A stretch of DNA of 64,000 bases from Apoderus coryli (GCA_911728435.2 OU452206.1:17514297-17578296); one strand, 5' to 3'. Positions 51,515 to 63,900 are shown, numbered from the stretch's first letter. Notes: a model not told the origin generated them from the sequence alone. Translations and numbers: made by a program.

Positions 51515-53510
51515 TATAATAATAATAATATTTATTCACGAAGAAGCAATTAGTAGTTTTACAAACTTACACCTACATAAAAATACGCAAATAAATTAAA
51601 ATATCTTTAAGCTTAAAAAGCTTGTTCGATTTCTTAACTACTAAAAATCCCCTAATCTGTTCATTCATAGAGCGCGGCAAAACAATAACGATCGATCTTA
51701 TCCGACTTTACACTCTCTGCGAAAGTTATACTTGTGTGCACAGAATGCATGTCCAATCGGCCACAATATGAAAAATATGTTCTAAGTGCGCGCAATACAA
51801 ATAAACTAATATACTATTAACTAATACATATAAATGTACCTTACACTAACAACAAACAATCAAACATTGAACAGAAATGCAGTGAACCACACTCCAAACG
51901 ACTGTGTTGACTATAGTTTCTAAGATCTATTAAACGATCAATTTCAGATCTGCCCAAAGATATTACCCATTCTTTAATTATTTTTTTAAACAAAATATTT
52001 GAGTTTATTAGTTTATATTGCAGCGGAATTTTAGAGTACAACCTAGGACCCAAAAAGAAATAACTACGTTGTGCTATTGTCTTGACAGTGCGTGGTATTC
52101 TGCTCGCAGTTTCCCTCAAGCGAGTGCCGTAACAATGATCTATGGGAGTCAATTCGTGTTTATTCTTATGTTGAGTATTCAATATCATACAACTAAAAAG
52201 TTGTCGTATATTAAGAACGTTTGCCTCATCAAAGAGTGCCTCTGAAGGGTAGGTGCATTTTTTTCTAAAGATAATCTTCAATATCCATTTTTGCATCTTT
52301 TCCAAGTTGTATAAGTGTGTCTTTGTTGCACCACCCCATACCAATGATCCATAGGTCAAGTGGGTCTCCACCAATGCATGATATAAAACTTTCAATGTTT
52401 TTAAGTCAACTATGCGCACCAGATATTTAAATTTATACAACAAGGATCTTAGTTTCATTACTACATTTTTGACATGTATGTCCCATTTCAAATGACTATC
52501 GAGAAAAATTCCCAAATATTTTATATAATCTTTTTTATCAATAGTAATTATGTTCAATCCGTTCTTGAGATTTAACTGGTCGTAATCAGGAAGACCATTT
52601 ATATATGTGTCTTGTCAAAAATAATAGTGAGAGATTTAGAGTTAAAATATTCAATAAAGTTCTGGAAATCTGTTTCAACTTTTTCCTTCAAGATAGACCA
52701 GTTGGAGTCACTATACAAAACAGCAGTATGGTCTGCAAAGCTTATTATATTGCCCACGGTGTCTATCGTATACAAATCATTAAGGTATATGTTAAACAAC
52801 AAGGGACCAAGAACCGTCCTTTGCGGAACTCCACATTCAATTATTCTTTTATGACTAGTCGATTCATTGATTTTCACCAGTTGGTCCCGATCGCTCAAAT
52901 AGCTTTCAATCAGTTGATATACGATACCTCTCAATCCACATTTACCAACTACATCCAGCAATTTTTTATGATTTACAGTGTCAAATGCTCTTTTAAGATC
53001 AACAAATATGCACATAGTTGGCTTACTATCATTTAGATTTCTGTACAGTTGAGTACTCAGATAAGACATTGCATCCTGTGTAGATCTTTGTTCTCTGAAA
53101 CCGAACTGCCTATCTGAAAGAATTTTATATTTTAGTAAAAAATCGTTAATTCGGGATTTGAGGATCTTTTCAAAAACTTTTGCAAAATTTGTAATCAACG
53201 AAATTGGTCTATAATTACTCATTAGTGAGTTGTCTCCCGACTTGTGTACAGGCTTGATAATAGTTTTTTTAAATGAGTTGGGGCATATACCTGTTTCAAA
53301 ACATTTGTTGATTATAAATGCAAGAGGTCTCTTAATTTCATTCGAGATATGCTTTAAAGTTTCGGCTTTTATTTCATCGTAGCCCGGTGCTTTACCTATT
53401 TTTAGACCCTCTATAACCTTCTTCACTTCAATTTCGTCGGTATTAATAAGGACATCGAACTGACATTTTCGTATGTTTTCATATTCGTTTGGTCTATTTT
53501 TTCAGCAAGA
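51515..53510 (-). pseudogene. Non-LTR retrotransposon RT with altered active site
   Basis: Leftward: IEGLKIGKAPGYDEIKAE, FKKTIIKPVHKSGDN, NYRPISLITNFAKVFEK, FGFREQRSTQDAM, FVDLKRAFDTVNHKKLL, then CGVPQRTVLGPLLFNIYLNDL and ISFADHTAVLY (53426-52599). The second catalytic Asp of FADD is His, and the invariant Gly of PQG is Arg. After a frameshift at about 52600 the C-terminal part runs 52557-51841. The 3' end shows an (AAT)n-type tail at about 51525-51540. Dead by both mutation and frameshift. Confidence 0.9.
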
Positions 53511-54189
53511 TTTTTTCCCACATCTGTAAAATAATTTACAAAATTATTAATAATAAAAGGCTTTATTGTAAAGATAAACATTTTACAAATTGCGAAGTTG
53601 AAGTTTTTAATTACAAGGAATGATATTGTTCCGAAAAAGAGCTTATTACAATATTTTAAAAAAATTTATATTACTAGCCATTTCATTAAAAATTCCTGGA
53701 ACAATTTTTAGATGCATCAAAGTTATTTGGAATAAACTCTAGAATAACGATCTTGTAGTCCTCACGTAGGTTTATTGATTTATTGTTTATTGACTCATTT
53801 ATAAAAACAGTGCTATCTTATTCTTTATCTACATTCCACGTCGTCCAAAAATAATTTTAATAATTGCACTTTATCGATCGAAAAATTAAGTAATTAAATC
53901 TTTTAATATTTTTATTTGTATGTTATTTTCGAAATAGATAACAAACGTTAGTATTTGATCCATTCTGATTAGGATTTGTTTGTTATAACATTTTTCTGAA
54001 AAAAAGAATACGATCGTATTATGTGTAAAGCCCGTTGTAAAAAATGCTACTACGAGGGTTGCATCTCCTTGTGGAGTTAGGCTCGTAAAAGATCATACAA
54101 CGAACAAACCAACATACTATCTTAGAACTCTTACTATCAATAAACTACTGAATTGATTTCTGGTGTCTTCTTTTCTTATTAGGGATTGT
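53511..54189. other. Intergenic DNA, no gene seen
   Basis: AT-rich with no supported ORF. Confidence 0.6.
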
Positions 54190-54507
54190 ATTGGAGTTTT
54201 TCCCTTTAGAAACCATTTTTAACTTAATTTTGAAGACACAAAAATACCCTGACGGATGCAAGCGGGCAAAGGTTCTCCCTGTGTTTAAATCAGGAGACAA
54301 AAAATGTCAGATAACCAATTATCTGTCGAATTTCTTTTCTTCTCTGTGTTTCAACATACATGGATTTATGAATTGTAGATTACAATAATTACGAATCTTA
54401 CACAAGAGATACTGTCGGTTTGACAAAATGGATCACGGTGTGTTGGTTGAACAGTTGAATCAATTTGGGTTTTCGAATGCTTTGCTTAAGCTAATAGCAC
54501 AGCATAA
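54190..54507 (+). pseudogene. Non-LTR retrotransposon RT fragment with internal deletion
   Basis: TQKYPDGCKRAKVLPVFKSG (about 54235-54295) is followed by a garbled NYRP-like block, then FDKMDHGVLVEQLNQFGFSN (about 54418-54478). The region between these RT blocks is shorter than normal, so there is an internal deletion. It is cut off at 54508 by another repeat. Confidence 0.7.
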
Positions 54508-54650
54508 GTCTCTGGTTGTCAGGCGTCATGCGCATCTCGTCGCGCATGCCGCCATTATAGGAGAGAACGTGTCAATATTCGCATAGACGTAGGTACCATA
54601 ATCTTGTAAATATCAGTAATACACTAAAATATAGTCACCTGTGTTCAATG
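54508..54650 (-). repeat. Interspersed repeat, inverted relative of 50460-50540
   Basis: It shares, in opposite orientation, CTCTGGTTG, GCATGCCGCCATTATAGGAG, ACGTAGGTA and CCTGTGTTC in the same order. A third partial match (CTCTCCTAAAATGGCGGC) is at about 55086. Confidence 0.55.
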
Positions 54651-55567
54651 TTTTCGAAGGATTTTGTTTTGCGATTATATATAAGAGTTAGCATTTAGTT
54701 TACTTTAAAGTAATCGTAAAAACAAATTAATTATATGGTTAAATATGTAATGTTTATTTTAATTTAGTGTTCTACGCCAAAGATTCTACTCATCGATTAT
54801 TTATTTTAGGAAGTTTGTTTATATACCTAGGTATTTGTTTAATCAAATTTATTTGACCATTTTTTGAGAGTCTTAACTGTCTATAAAATTCTGCTATTTT
54901 GCATCATGTGACAAAAATCACCCAACTCTCACTCAAGGATGTTTTCAATCACTATGACACACCAGAAATATTTTTGAAATTGACCGCGACATTATTATGT
55001 ACTTAAATATTTTTACGAGAATAAAAATACGGTACTGTGGTCAGAAACTGAAAAATATGATTATTTTTAGTCAGAACCTGACATCTCTCCTAAAATGGCG
55101 GCGTCATACATCACAGTTTGAAATTATTTAGCCGTGGAATCGGAATGCTGTGCTAATGGTGTCTTATTTGAGTGGCCGTTGTCAATTTGTTTATTATAAT
55201 GGCCATACGTCCGATGACTATACAATTGACCTTTGTGGCTCCGCAGGATTCCAATTTGGGACCCCGAGTTTTGTTCAAATTTTGTTTTTTTTTTGTTACT
55301 TGACCTTATAGAATGTCAATATTTAATGAGAAGTAAATAGTGTTGAATAGCATGATATGTTATATATTTAAACTCATCAGAGTAATCTCAAAATAGACAG
55401 CCAGACATGTTTCGGGAATTATTCCATCTTCAGTGATCCTTATAATCTTTCTAATTACCATGTAAAACAACTATAACATCTAAAACACATTCAAATTAGA
55501 AAGGAGCACATATTCCTACCATTTTGTGAAAATTTTATAAGGTTATGACACTAAAATTAATACAAGC
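54651..55567. other. Intergenic DNA, no gene seen
   Basis: Includes the minus-strand CTGAAGATGG...CGAAACATGT module at 55398-55440. No ORF is supported. Confidence 0.5.
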
Positions 55568-56648
55568 AGTGGCGGTTGGTCCATAAGGGCACGTGGGCAC
55601 GTGCCCTACCTAAAAAATATGTATGGAAAATATTTCTCGAGTTTTGTGCGACCAGAGAATACGAACTGAATGCTGAAACGAGTTTGCATAATTTGGCTAA
55701 TATATTGAAAGATTATGCGGTAAATATGAGAAAAGCTGACGGAACTGAATATAAAGAAGCAACTGTGAAAACAATTTGGAATACTACGAGTAGGCTACTC
55801 CAGGAAAAGTACTTCAATGACTTCAGAATTGTATTCGACCCGTTTACCAGTGTTATATTCAAAAATGCGCGAGATGCAAGAAATGCAAAACGTAAAAGAT
55901 TACAGCAGGATCCAAACAAACGAAAATGCAGTTCATCAAATTTGAGTTCAAGTGATTTGGCTAGAATCATTGGATTATGGGATGAATGTACACCAGAAGG
56001 TTTACAAACACATTTTTACCATTTTGTAGCTGTTGAGTTAGCTTGGCGAGGTGGTGAACCAGCTGATTGTCTTATAGATTATTTCACGATTGAGAAAAAT
56101 AATGATGGAACGCTAACCAACAGAATTGAATACAATCCAATATTCATTAAAACATGCCAAGGAGGATCGAAAATTTGTACAAATAGTAAGTGGCTTGTTC
56201 CAAATATTGCAAACGAAAGTGCATGCCCTGTTCGGTTATTCCATAAATTATTGTCCAAAAAGGGGAAAAATATTACTTCCAGTCGCCTATTCTTGAGACC
56301 AAATCGTTTCTGGAAATTCGAAAGTGACACATGGTTTGACAATATACCGGTAGGCAAGAACACAATTATATGTAAAAAGATATCCAATCATTCGAACAGA
56401 TCAACTGCATTTAGCCATTTGGCAAATAAAGGAACTCCTGAACAGCAATTAATAAAAATAACAGGACATAGCAGCTCTAATTCAGTAAAAACCGTACTTG
56501 AATATTAACCAAGAACGCCATGGTGAAATGATCAACACCATGCGAGGAATTTCTTCAACAGTGGAAATTAACAATCTGTCAACTTCAGCAAACTCTTCTT
56601 CCAATTTAACATTTACCAATTGTACTTTTCACAACTGTAGTTTTAAAT
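55568..56648 (+). pseudogene. Crypton-type tyrosine recombinase (DUF3504-like), truncated and frameshifted
   Basis: The frame 55576-56508 has no ATG at its start: the first codons lie in a hAT-like terminus (CAGTGGCGGTTGGTCC at 55568, followed by a GGCACGTG palindrome). Recombinase-like sequence starts at about 55618 (FLEFCATREYELNAE, ADGTEYKEATVKTIWNTTS). LAWRGGEPADC (about 56037) carries the first catalytic Arg, and LIKITGHSSSNSVKT (about 56450) the His of the last box. The residue nine after this His, where the nucleophilic Tyr is expected, is Val. A frameshift at about 56505 moves the conserved C-terminus (INQERHGEMI-like, ending FTNCTFHNCSFK at 56648) to another frame. Confidence 0.75.
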
Positions 56649-58254
56649 AAAAATGAATAATATTTGTTTGATTAAAACTAATACATTTTGTATTGAAAAT
56701 TATTAAACGTCAGATTGACAATCAAATTTTTGATATCTACAAAGTAAAAAATTATCTTATCGAATACTCCTCGGGCCTTGATAAATACTCAAAATTTTGT
56801 CATAGAGAATCCTTCAAGCGAGTTGCTCAAGGATAATAGCTCTCGGCCTTCGGCATTCTCTATGACAAAATTATCTCGGTATTATCAAGACCCTAGGGGT
56901 ATTTTTACTGAAAGTAGTAGTAGTAGTGCAGTAGGGACAGTGTCAATCTGCCACCATCAACTGCTGAATTTTTGATTTTACCTACCACCCATGGACCATA
57001 AACTTACGCATTATCCATTCTTCAAAGTACAATAGCTGAATTCCGTGTTGGGAAAATGACTTGATACATTTTGTGAAAGTAGTATTGCACGACCCACCGA
57101 CCGAAAACGACGTGGTTATTGTTCGGCGAGTTGATTTCATTTAATTCATCCGGCTTACTGTTTCGCAAGTAATTTTATATTATCAAAAGCGAAATTCTCT
57201 CCCATCTGAACGGTAGAGAGTAACAACACAAGTCAAGTAATATACGCTGTATTATACGGCTCCGCATTGAATAAACTGCAATTCTACGGGGATAGGTTAG
57301 TGCACTTCACGGTAGATCATGAAGCGGAGCTAAAAATCGGAGTTTTATATAAATTTATTATTGAGTTTTTTAATTTAATTCAAAAAATAAAATAAATTGT
57401 AATATTTAATTATTAAAAAATTAATTAATTTGAGATATGTAATATTTTAAAGACTTTTAAAAGACTAAAAGAGAGAGTCTCTTGTCAAAGTTAAATTTAG
57501 TGTGAAAGTTGGATACAATTCTATTTGGTTCTAGTGTTTTGTATATGTAATATTAATTTTAAATATTACACAATTAATTGTTTATAGAATTTGCTTCGAT
57601 AAACTTAAATTAAACTAGTTTGTGACCGCGCGAAGTTGTTGATAATAAGTGATAAATATGTAACTTTCGCGGGTAAAATATTGAAAGTTGTGAAAGAAGT
57701 TGATTAATAGTATTAAATAAAAAATTATGAGTCAAGAGTTGTTGCAGGTGAGAAAAATATTATGCAATAAAATGTCGTACTTAGGTATAAGTTGATAGGA
57801 GAATTTAGGCTATCGTCCCAGATTCCATCCAAAGAAAAGCAGCAAGCTGTACCTAATTGTTTTAAAATATTATGAACAGCATTTTTGTATTAAATTCTAA
57901 TTGGGAGGTAGATCAATAATAGAGAGTGTAGGGAGAATTTTGTCCGATAAAAATCTTGGTTCTTTAAGGGTTGGCCCAACAAATGCAACGTGTCAATTAT
58001 GTGCCTGATTTATTTTTTACGAACAGCGGAAATATTAAATTCGAGTTGTACAAATACAAGAAGATCATTGCCCTTAATCATGGTCAGTTTTAGCAGGCGG
58101 ACGGTTGTGAACTTATCGACTTGACAGAAGAAAAAAGTTAATTTGAAGTTTTGTATACAAGAATAATTAAAGTTACAATAATAGTCTATTTCTTTCAAAC
58201 TGTTCTCGACTTTTTTATACACATGACGACTACTTTGACAAATTAATCATAATA
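56649..58254. other. Intergenic DNA, no gene seen
   Basis: Contains the imperfect palindrome at 56768-56900 and otherwise AT-rich sequence. Confidence 0.5.
56768..56900. repeat. Imperfect palindrome (hairpin repeat)
   Basis: The left arm (GGCCTTGATAAATACTC, then TTTTGTCATAGAGAAT) and the right arm (ATTCTCTATGACAAAATT, then GGTATTATCAAGACCC) are reverse complements with a few differences, around a spacer of about 43 bp that itself contains CTCTCGGCCTTCGG. Confidence 0.75.
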
Positions 58255-58320
58255 TAGCCTTTATTTTTAAATAGGCGAAGTGTAGCCTAAGGCCATTCTC
58301 ATATTGACATTTTTTTTGTC
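58255..58320 (-). repeat. Non-LTR retrotransposon 3'-end scrap
   Basis: CTTTATTTTTAAATAGGCGAAG and TAGCCTAAGGCCA match the 3' end of the element at 41965 (AGGGCGAAGTCTAGCCTAATGGCC). Confidence 0.5.
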
Positions 58321-58998
58321 CGACTTTATTGATAAAACAAAGCCAGAAGCATTGCAAGAACTGCGAATGCACTGTTTGGTGTGTATTATGGGCCGGTGGC
58401 ATGTTTGGATCGTATTTTTTCAAAGACGACGAAGGCAGGAACGTTAATGTGAAGAGCGAGCGCTACCCACAGAAATCTTATATTATATATATATATATAC
58501 TCTAGAATGATAATTCCGTAGTACAAAAATGTAACCAAAAGTGTAGAGCTGTCCATAATGCGCACGAGAAAAAAAAGTAAAAATTCTAATACTGGAATAT
58601 ATCTTAAGGACATGAGCATTCTAATTATTTATTTTATTATTATATATTATTTGTTTGTTTATACAACCACCTTAGGCGTCTTACCTCTCTACAGCCTTCA
58701 AAGAAGGGGCGCAAGAAACAGTGACTTCACAAATATTTTCCGTGTCCATGTAAACCACTTCCATATCATCCGTACTACTCCCAATAGTATGTTGTGACAA
58801 AACATGGTTGGTAGAACTTGTATTCTCAGCAATTTCATGGAGGATTCTATAATTAAGTATATTCCAGTTTAGCAACAAAATTCAAACGAACTTTGTATAC
58901 CTACACAACGTAGGAAATATATTCTTGACATACATATCATGCATTTTTGACAGACTGATTTTAAGTAACCAGTGTCTTGATATCAAACGATTAAGAAT
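58321..58998. other. Intergenic DNA, no gene seen
   Basis: Contains an (AT)n run at about 58480-58500. Short ORFs show no motif. Confidence 0.5.
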
Positions 58999-59274
58999 TT
59001 AACTTCCACTCTCATTTACATAATCTCTTCTTTTCAACAAAAGTTTGGGAACTGCATCGGGTACGAGGGTGATCCTCTTGCCGTCTTCTCTACAAATGAT
59101 ATCTTCTGCAGCGAAATGCTTACTGCATATGACATTCCCATCACATAAATTTTCTGTACTAGGATCCCAATGCCCGCATCCAAACATCATGTCTTTTTTT
59201 GTCAAGCTAAAAATGAGTATCATTTCAATGGTATCATATTGACTCAAACTCAGAGTGTTAGAAACCCGAAACAA
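58999..59274 (-). pseudogene. THAP-domain-like fragment
   Basis: Leftward frame without a convincing upstream exon. Residues about 30-80 read CGHWDPSTENLCDGNVICSK, then HFAAEDIICR and TLVPDAVPKLLLKR. W-x-P, C-S-x-H-F and AVP-x-L are the hallmarks of the second half of a THAP zinc finger, a DNA-binding domain also used by P-element-type transposases. The first CxxC half is missing or on another exon. It could be an exon of a host THAP gene or a transposon relic. Confidence 0.5.
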
Positions 59275-59879
59275 TAACTTACTGAAAATATTTAATACCA
59301 GGAATGAGACATTGTTTGTTAAATAAACGAACTAAAACCAAAATAACAAATATTAAAAACAATTTTAATCACAAATTTCTATCAACAATTAAAATATACC
59401 ACGAATAAAATCATAACTCAATTATAAAACCTATCTGAATTGTTGTGAAGCCGACTCTGACAGATATTCCCACTACGAGAAAAGTCATTTGCGAAAACAG
59501 ACGCTGTTGCGAAATCTCCTAAATTTAATAAGATTTGGAAAAAAATGTTTCGTTCATATTGCTGAAAACTAAACAGTATGCAATTTTACCGATAACATTT
59601 AATTATTTGATTTTTTCAAGCAGTTTCGTATGACGCAACATATGGATTTATTTATAAAACAGATATGTCGCATAAATTCTGTAAGGCGAACGACAAAATA
59701 GTTTTAAATATGGCAGCTCTGTACTGAAAATAAGTTACTGAGGAGCATGCGTAGTTCGTGAAAACTGCATACCCGTTACACTTTTTGGTATTCGGCTGGA
59801 TTTAATTAGCATTCTAGAGTACATATATAATATAAGATTTCTATGGCGCTACCGTGCGATGATTACAAGTTTTTTCTTG
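59275..59879. other. Intergenic DNA, no gene seen
   Basis: No supported ORF or repeat boundary. Confidence 0.6.
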
Positions 59880-60230
59880 CCCAAAATGAAAGAGCTGGAC
59901 TTGGCTGACATGTGGTTACAGCAAGACGGGGCCACATGCCACACAGCACGTGCAATTGAGAAGCGAGTTCGGTGACCAGTTTATTTCACGTTTGAGGCCG
60001 GTCAATTGGCCGCCTAAGTCGTGCGATTGAACGCCGTTAGACTATTTTCTGTCAGGCTATGTTAAGGCTTATGTCTATAGGGACAAGCCCGCAACCGTTG
60101 GCGCACTAGAAGCCAATACTGAAGAATTTATTCGTGAGATACCGGCCGATATGTTGGAGAGAGTATGCCAAAATTGTACCCAGCGTATGCTCAACAAAAT
60201 ATTTCATACGTTTCTCTAAATTGTATGTGT
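59880..60230 (+). pseudogene. Tc1/mariner-type transposase fragment (C-terminal)
   Basis: About 59885-59975 reads KELDLADMWLQQDGATCHTA and ARAIEKRV, the second catalytic Asp block; then with frameshifts PVNWPP-like, DYFLSGYVKAYVYRDKPATV-like and EFIREIPADMLERVCQN-like stretches up to about 60190. Several frameshifts are present. No inverted repeats were identified around it. Confidence 0.75.
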
Positions 60231-61319
60231 TTTTTTAAATCAAATCCGAAAGTTCTTAAAAAATCACCTTTTATAACCAAGATATTTGTCGGAAAAAATT
60301 TTCCCTACATGCTCCATTGCCCTACATGCCAATCTTTAGGCCTTTGGGGTGGACAACGTTTACTCTCCAAGTGGGAGTGACCAGGGAACCTTGTTGTCCC
60401 GTTTTGATATATTATGCTATCTCTTGAAGTGAGAAGATACTTGTCCCGTATACAAATTAGTGCATGGACTGTTCGATTCCTCTGGGTTGAGTAAGGTTTG
60501 GCTCGACATCTCGAACCATTTATTGTTGGACCTGCCAGATCCAACATAGTGTAGTAGAAAACCCACCCATATCCAAGATTTTTCACAATTAAAAAAGTTT
60601 TTCGACTGGGTATTCTTAAGCTGCATACAAAGATACAGCTTGCTGTTTTTCGTTGATCACTCGGGATCAGGCAGGATAGCCTGAATCCCATTCCTAATAA
60701 GACATATTTTTGGTGTTACATAAATAATTATTAGGTAGTACTAGCCTGTCTAGCAAAGTATAAAATTAGTGTTCAATTTGAAAAAAAATTAGCAAATCTA
60801 AACAGAAACTACTTAAACTACTTCACTGTTGTTATTCAGTGACTTAAAACGGGTAGGTGTCTTGACATTGATTATTCCAAACTGGCTAAACTTGAATTAT
60901 TCTTTCCTTTACATTATGCGCGTTCCTCAAGAATAAGATCAACACGAAAATTCATACAACGTGCGCTAGTGAATAAATTTGCATCGGTGCAAGTAGGTAC
61001 TAAGTACTTGATGTTTGCATTTACAAACTGTCTCGCAACTGTTTGCCTTCATTCTTTTTGGATAGCAATGATGGCTAACGCCTGTCTCCCTCAGGGCCTG
61101 AGCTATTAATACATTTTAATACAATAATAATTTTTTGCGTATTCCGGAGAATGTGATTAAGGCATGTGACAAACTTTATTTTCGAAAGTTTAAAGATAAT
61201 ATACTTAAATATCGCAGATTCTCTGAAACATGAACGTGATTATTACACCAGCAGATTAAAATGGTTTTAGTTTTTGATTAATTTATTAGTATATTTGAAG
61301 TGAGATAAATATTTTTTAT
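60231..61319. other. Intergenic DNA, no gene seen
   Basis: A 128-codon minus-strand frame at 60305-60691 has no recognisable motif and is not counted. Confidence 0.5.
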
Positions 61320-62745
61320 TTGGAAACTAGATATCACATACGAGTATATTACCAGGGCGACTTTTTATCTTCTTATGGTGCCTATCCGTTACGGATGTTG
61401 GACACTAACATGGCTATTCTTACTTTGTTGATTGTTGCCCTGAAAAGTCCGGTAGTGGTTAAGTTAAACCATTTTCGCAGGTTATGCAGCCAGGATATTC
61501 TTCTTCGTCCTGGACCTCTTTTCCCATGCACTTTACCCTGAAGTATTGTCCCAAGCAGGTCATACCGTTGTTCATTACGCATTATATGGCCCAGGTATTC
61601 CAGTTTGCGACGTTTTATGGTTACAACTAGTTCGCGCTCTTTACCAATTCTATGTAGAACTTCTTCGTTGGTGACTCTGTCTGTCCAGGAAATCCTCAAC
61701 ATGCGTCTATAGCACCACATTTCGAATGCCTCGAGTCTTCCCAGTGACGCTTCAGTTAAGGTCCATGTCTCCACGCCATATAAAAGAACGGAGAACACGT
61801 AGCATTCTAGTAAACGAACTTTTATTTCCAGTTTTATATCATGGCTGTTAAAGATTTTTTTTCATTTTGACGAAAGCTGATCTTGCCTTCTCGATCCTTA
61901 TCTTAATTTCCGTCGATTGGTCCCACTGTTCATTTAAGTTTGCACCCAAATAACAAAAGTTGGTGATTCGTGTTATAGGTTGTTGGTTAACTAGTAATTG
62001 ACCAGGTGGTATCCTATTTTTGCTTATAACCATGTATTTGGTTTTTTTGATGTTAAAATCAAGCCCAAACCTGCTACTTACTTCTGCCACCCTGGAGACA
62101 AGTGTCTGCAGACCTTCAAAAATGACAGTATCATCAGCGTATCTTATATTGTTCAATCGTTGTCCGTTTATAAGTATTCCCTCGTCTATGTCCGTTAGCG
62201 CTAGGTTCATAATGTGCTCTGAATATGTATTGAACAATAATGGGGACAATATACACCCCTGTCGCACACCTCTTTTTATGTCGTCTGTTAACTGATCCCC
62301 AACTCTTACAGCTGCAGTTTGTTCGTAATAGATATTGTTTATTATACGGCGATCTCTGCTGTCTAGGCCAATTGAATTTAATATTTTCATCAGTTCGTCA
62401 TGTTTTATTCTATCGAACGCTTTCTGGTAATCAACAAAACACACATATATATCACAATTCACGTCTCTACATCTTTGAAAGAGAACTTGTGTAGCAAAAA
62501 GTGCCTCACGAGTGCCCAATGCATCCCCGAAGCCAAATTGTGTATTTTTCATGTGTTCTTCACACTTTTTATATATTCTTTTATGTATAATTTTTAAAAA
62601 AGTTTTCAGGAGATGGCTCATAAGGCTTATTATTCGATAATCTTCACATTTTTTGGCGTTGGTTGACTTTTTATGCGCTTGTATATTGGCCTGATGAAGA
62701 ATGATTCGTAGACCAGTTTTTCTGAAAAGACAGACGATCATTTGT
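61320..62745 (-). pseudogene. RTE-type non-LTR retrotransposon, RT and C-terminus, 5'-truncated
   Basis: The long frame 62741-61848 shows CEDYRIISLMSHLLKTFLKI, THMKN-like TQFGFGDALGTREALFA, VCFVDYQKAFDRIKHDELM, GVRQGCILSPLLFNTYSE and NIRYADDTVIF (catalytic Asp pair intact). After a frameshift at about 61800-61850 the C-terminal part (61798-61382) reads FSVLLYGVETWTLTEASLGR, WCYRRMLRISWTDRVTNEEV and GKRGPGRRRISWLHNLRKW, a region I associate with the RTE clade. QGCILSPLLFN, with Cys after QG, fits that group. The endonuclease domain is absent. Relatively well preserved compared with the other retroelements. Confidence 0.9.
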
Positions 62746-63149
62746 TTTCAAGTGCTTTGATGTAATCGGTGGTGGTTTCTGTAATTTTGCCATTGAGAAC
62801 GTCTATCAGCAGACAAATAGTGCTAAAACAGATAGACTGCTTAACCCTGCGTGTGACATGTGTATTTTTTTTTGCACGGGGTATGACAAACCCCACTTGT
62901 ACAACAACGTTTTGGAACTAGTCTATTGCTATTTGAGACTTTTTGTATATTATTATTATTCATTATGATATTTTTCGAGAATCAAACACAAAACTTTAAA
63001 AAATCTTTTATTTTTACAAAGGTCAACAACATCAACAATATAACCTCCATAATTTTAAACAAAAAATGTAATTACATACAAAAATCTTAATCTAATAGCA
63101 GAAGTCGTACTTTAAATCTAAAGATTATTAAAAAATTGAAAACAAAATT
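62746..63149. other. Intergenic DNA, no gene seen
   Basis: No supported ORF; the left part may be the 5' edge of the RTE copy. Confidence 0.5.
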
Positions 63150-63900
63150 CCCAATTTAAAACTACAAAATTTTTTTTTGGAAAATTAAAAAAATTATGAT
63201 TTGGCCAAATCTGCACATTTTTTGCAGTATAATAATGACTGCTCCATGCATATATAAGCACTGCAAGCTTCACAAATGTATTGGGTCTTTCTATCTCAAA
63301 TTGTTGGACATACCGTACATCTTCCTGCATTTAGTTTAGGTCTTTTAGATTTTGGGTCAGAAGTATCGCCAAAAACTGCAAATTGTGGTGTGCAATGCAA
63401 ACGTGTAAGCCTAGGATTTTGCATTCTTTGCATTTGATGTTCTTAAACCAATTCCATACCCAATTCCTTTATAAAAGCTCTTCTGAGTATATTTTTACCG
63501 TTATTGTTTTCCCTAAAAATGACCTGAGAATTGCTTGAAGCTGTATTCAGTAACGAAAATTGTCAATGGCCAGTGGCGATTACGTTGGGAGACGTTGTAA
63601 TTTGCGGACATTTCGTCAACAACTCCACACTTGGTAAAGTTGTAAAAAGCAATAATTTCAGGCAGCTTCTTTTCATTATCGACAACTGTGTCATCATGGT
63701 GTAGAGATGACAATAGTATTGTGACTTTACGTTTTTTCGGAAAATATGAAAGTATGGTCAAGTCTTTTTGGAATCCAAACTGACTAGAATTTAATTGTTT
63801 ATTGCGAGTTTCCAAAAATTGTGCAGGAATATCTGGCTTATTGCTGTTAGTCTGACCTTTTTCATTTAAATGAAAATAATTTCGTGGCAAAGCGGACTAA
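63150..63900 (-). pseudogene. piggyBac-type transposase remnant
   Basis: The frame 63890-63513 encodes VTILLSSLHHDDTVVDNEKK, LPEIIAFYNFTKCGVVDEMS and NYNVSQRNRHWPLTIFVTEY, the conserved block around the last catalytic Asp of piggyBac transposases (YN-x-TK-x-GVD-x-x-D); here the first Asp position reads V (GVVDEM). Further left, about 63330-63200, a Cys-rich tail (GRCTVCPT, then ICEACSAYICMEQ, CKKCADLA) is readable across frames, as expected of the C-terminal zinc domain. Frameshifts and stops separate them, and the N-terminal half is absent or beyond the window. Confidence 0.8.

Noticed and set aside
60305..60691. 128-codon minus-strand ORF
   Set aside because: No recognisable domain, no good start, and it adjoins a decayed transposase region.
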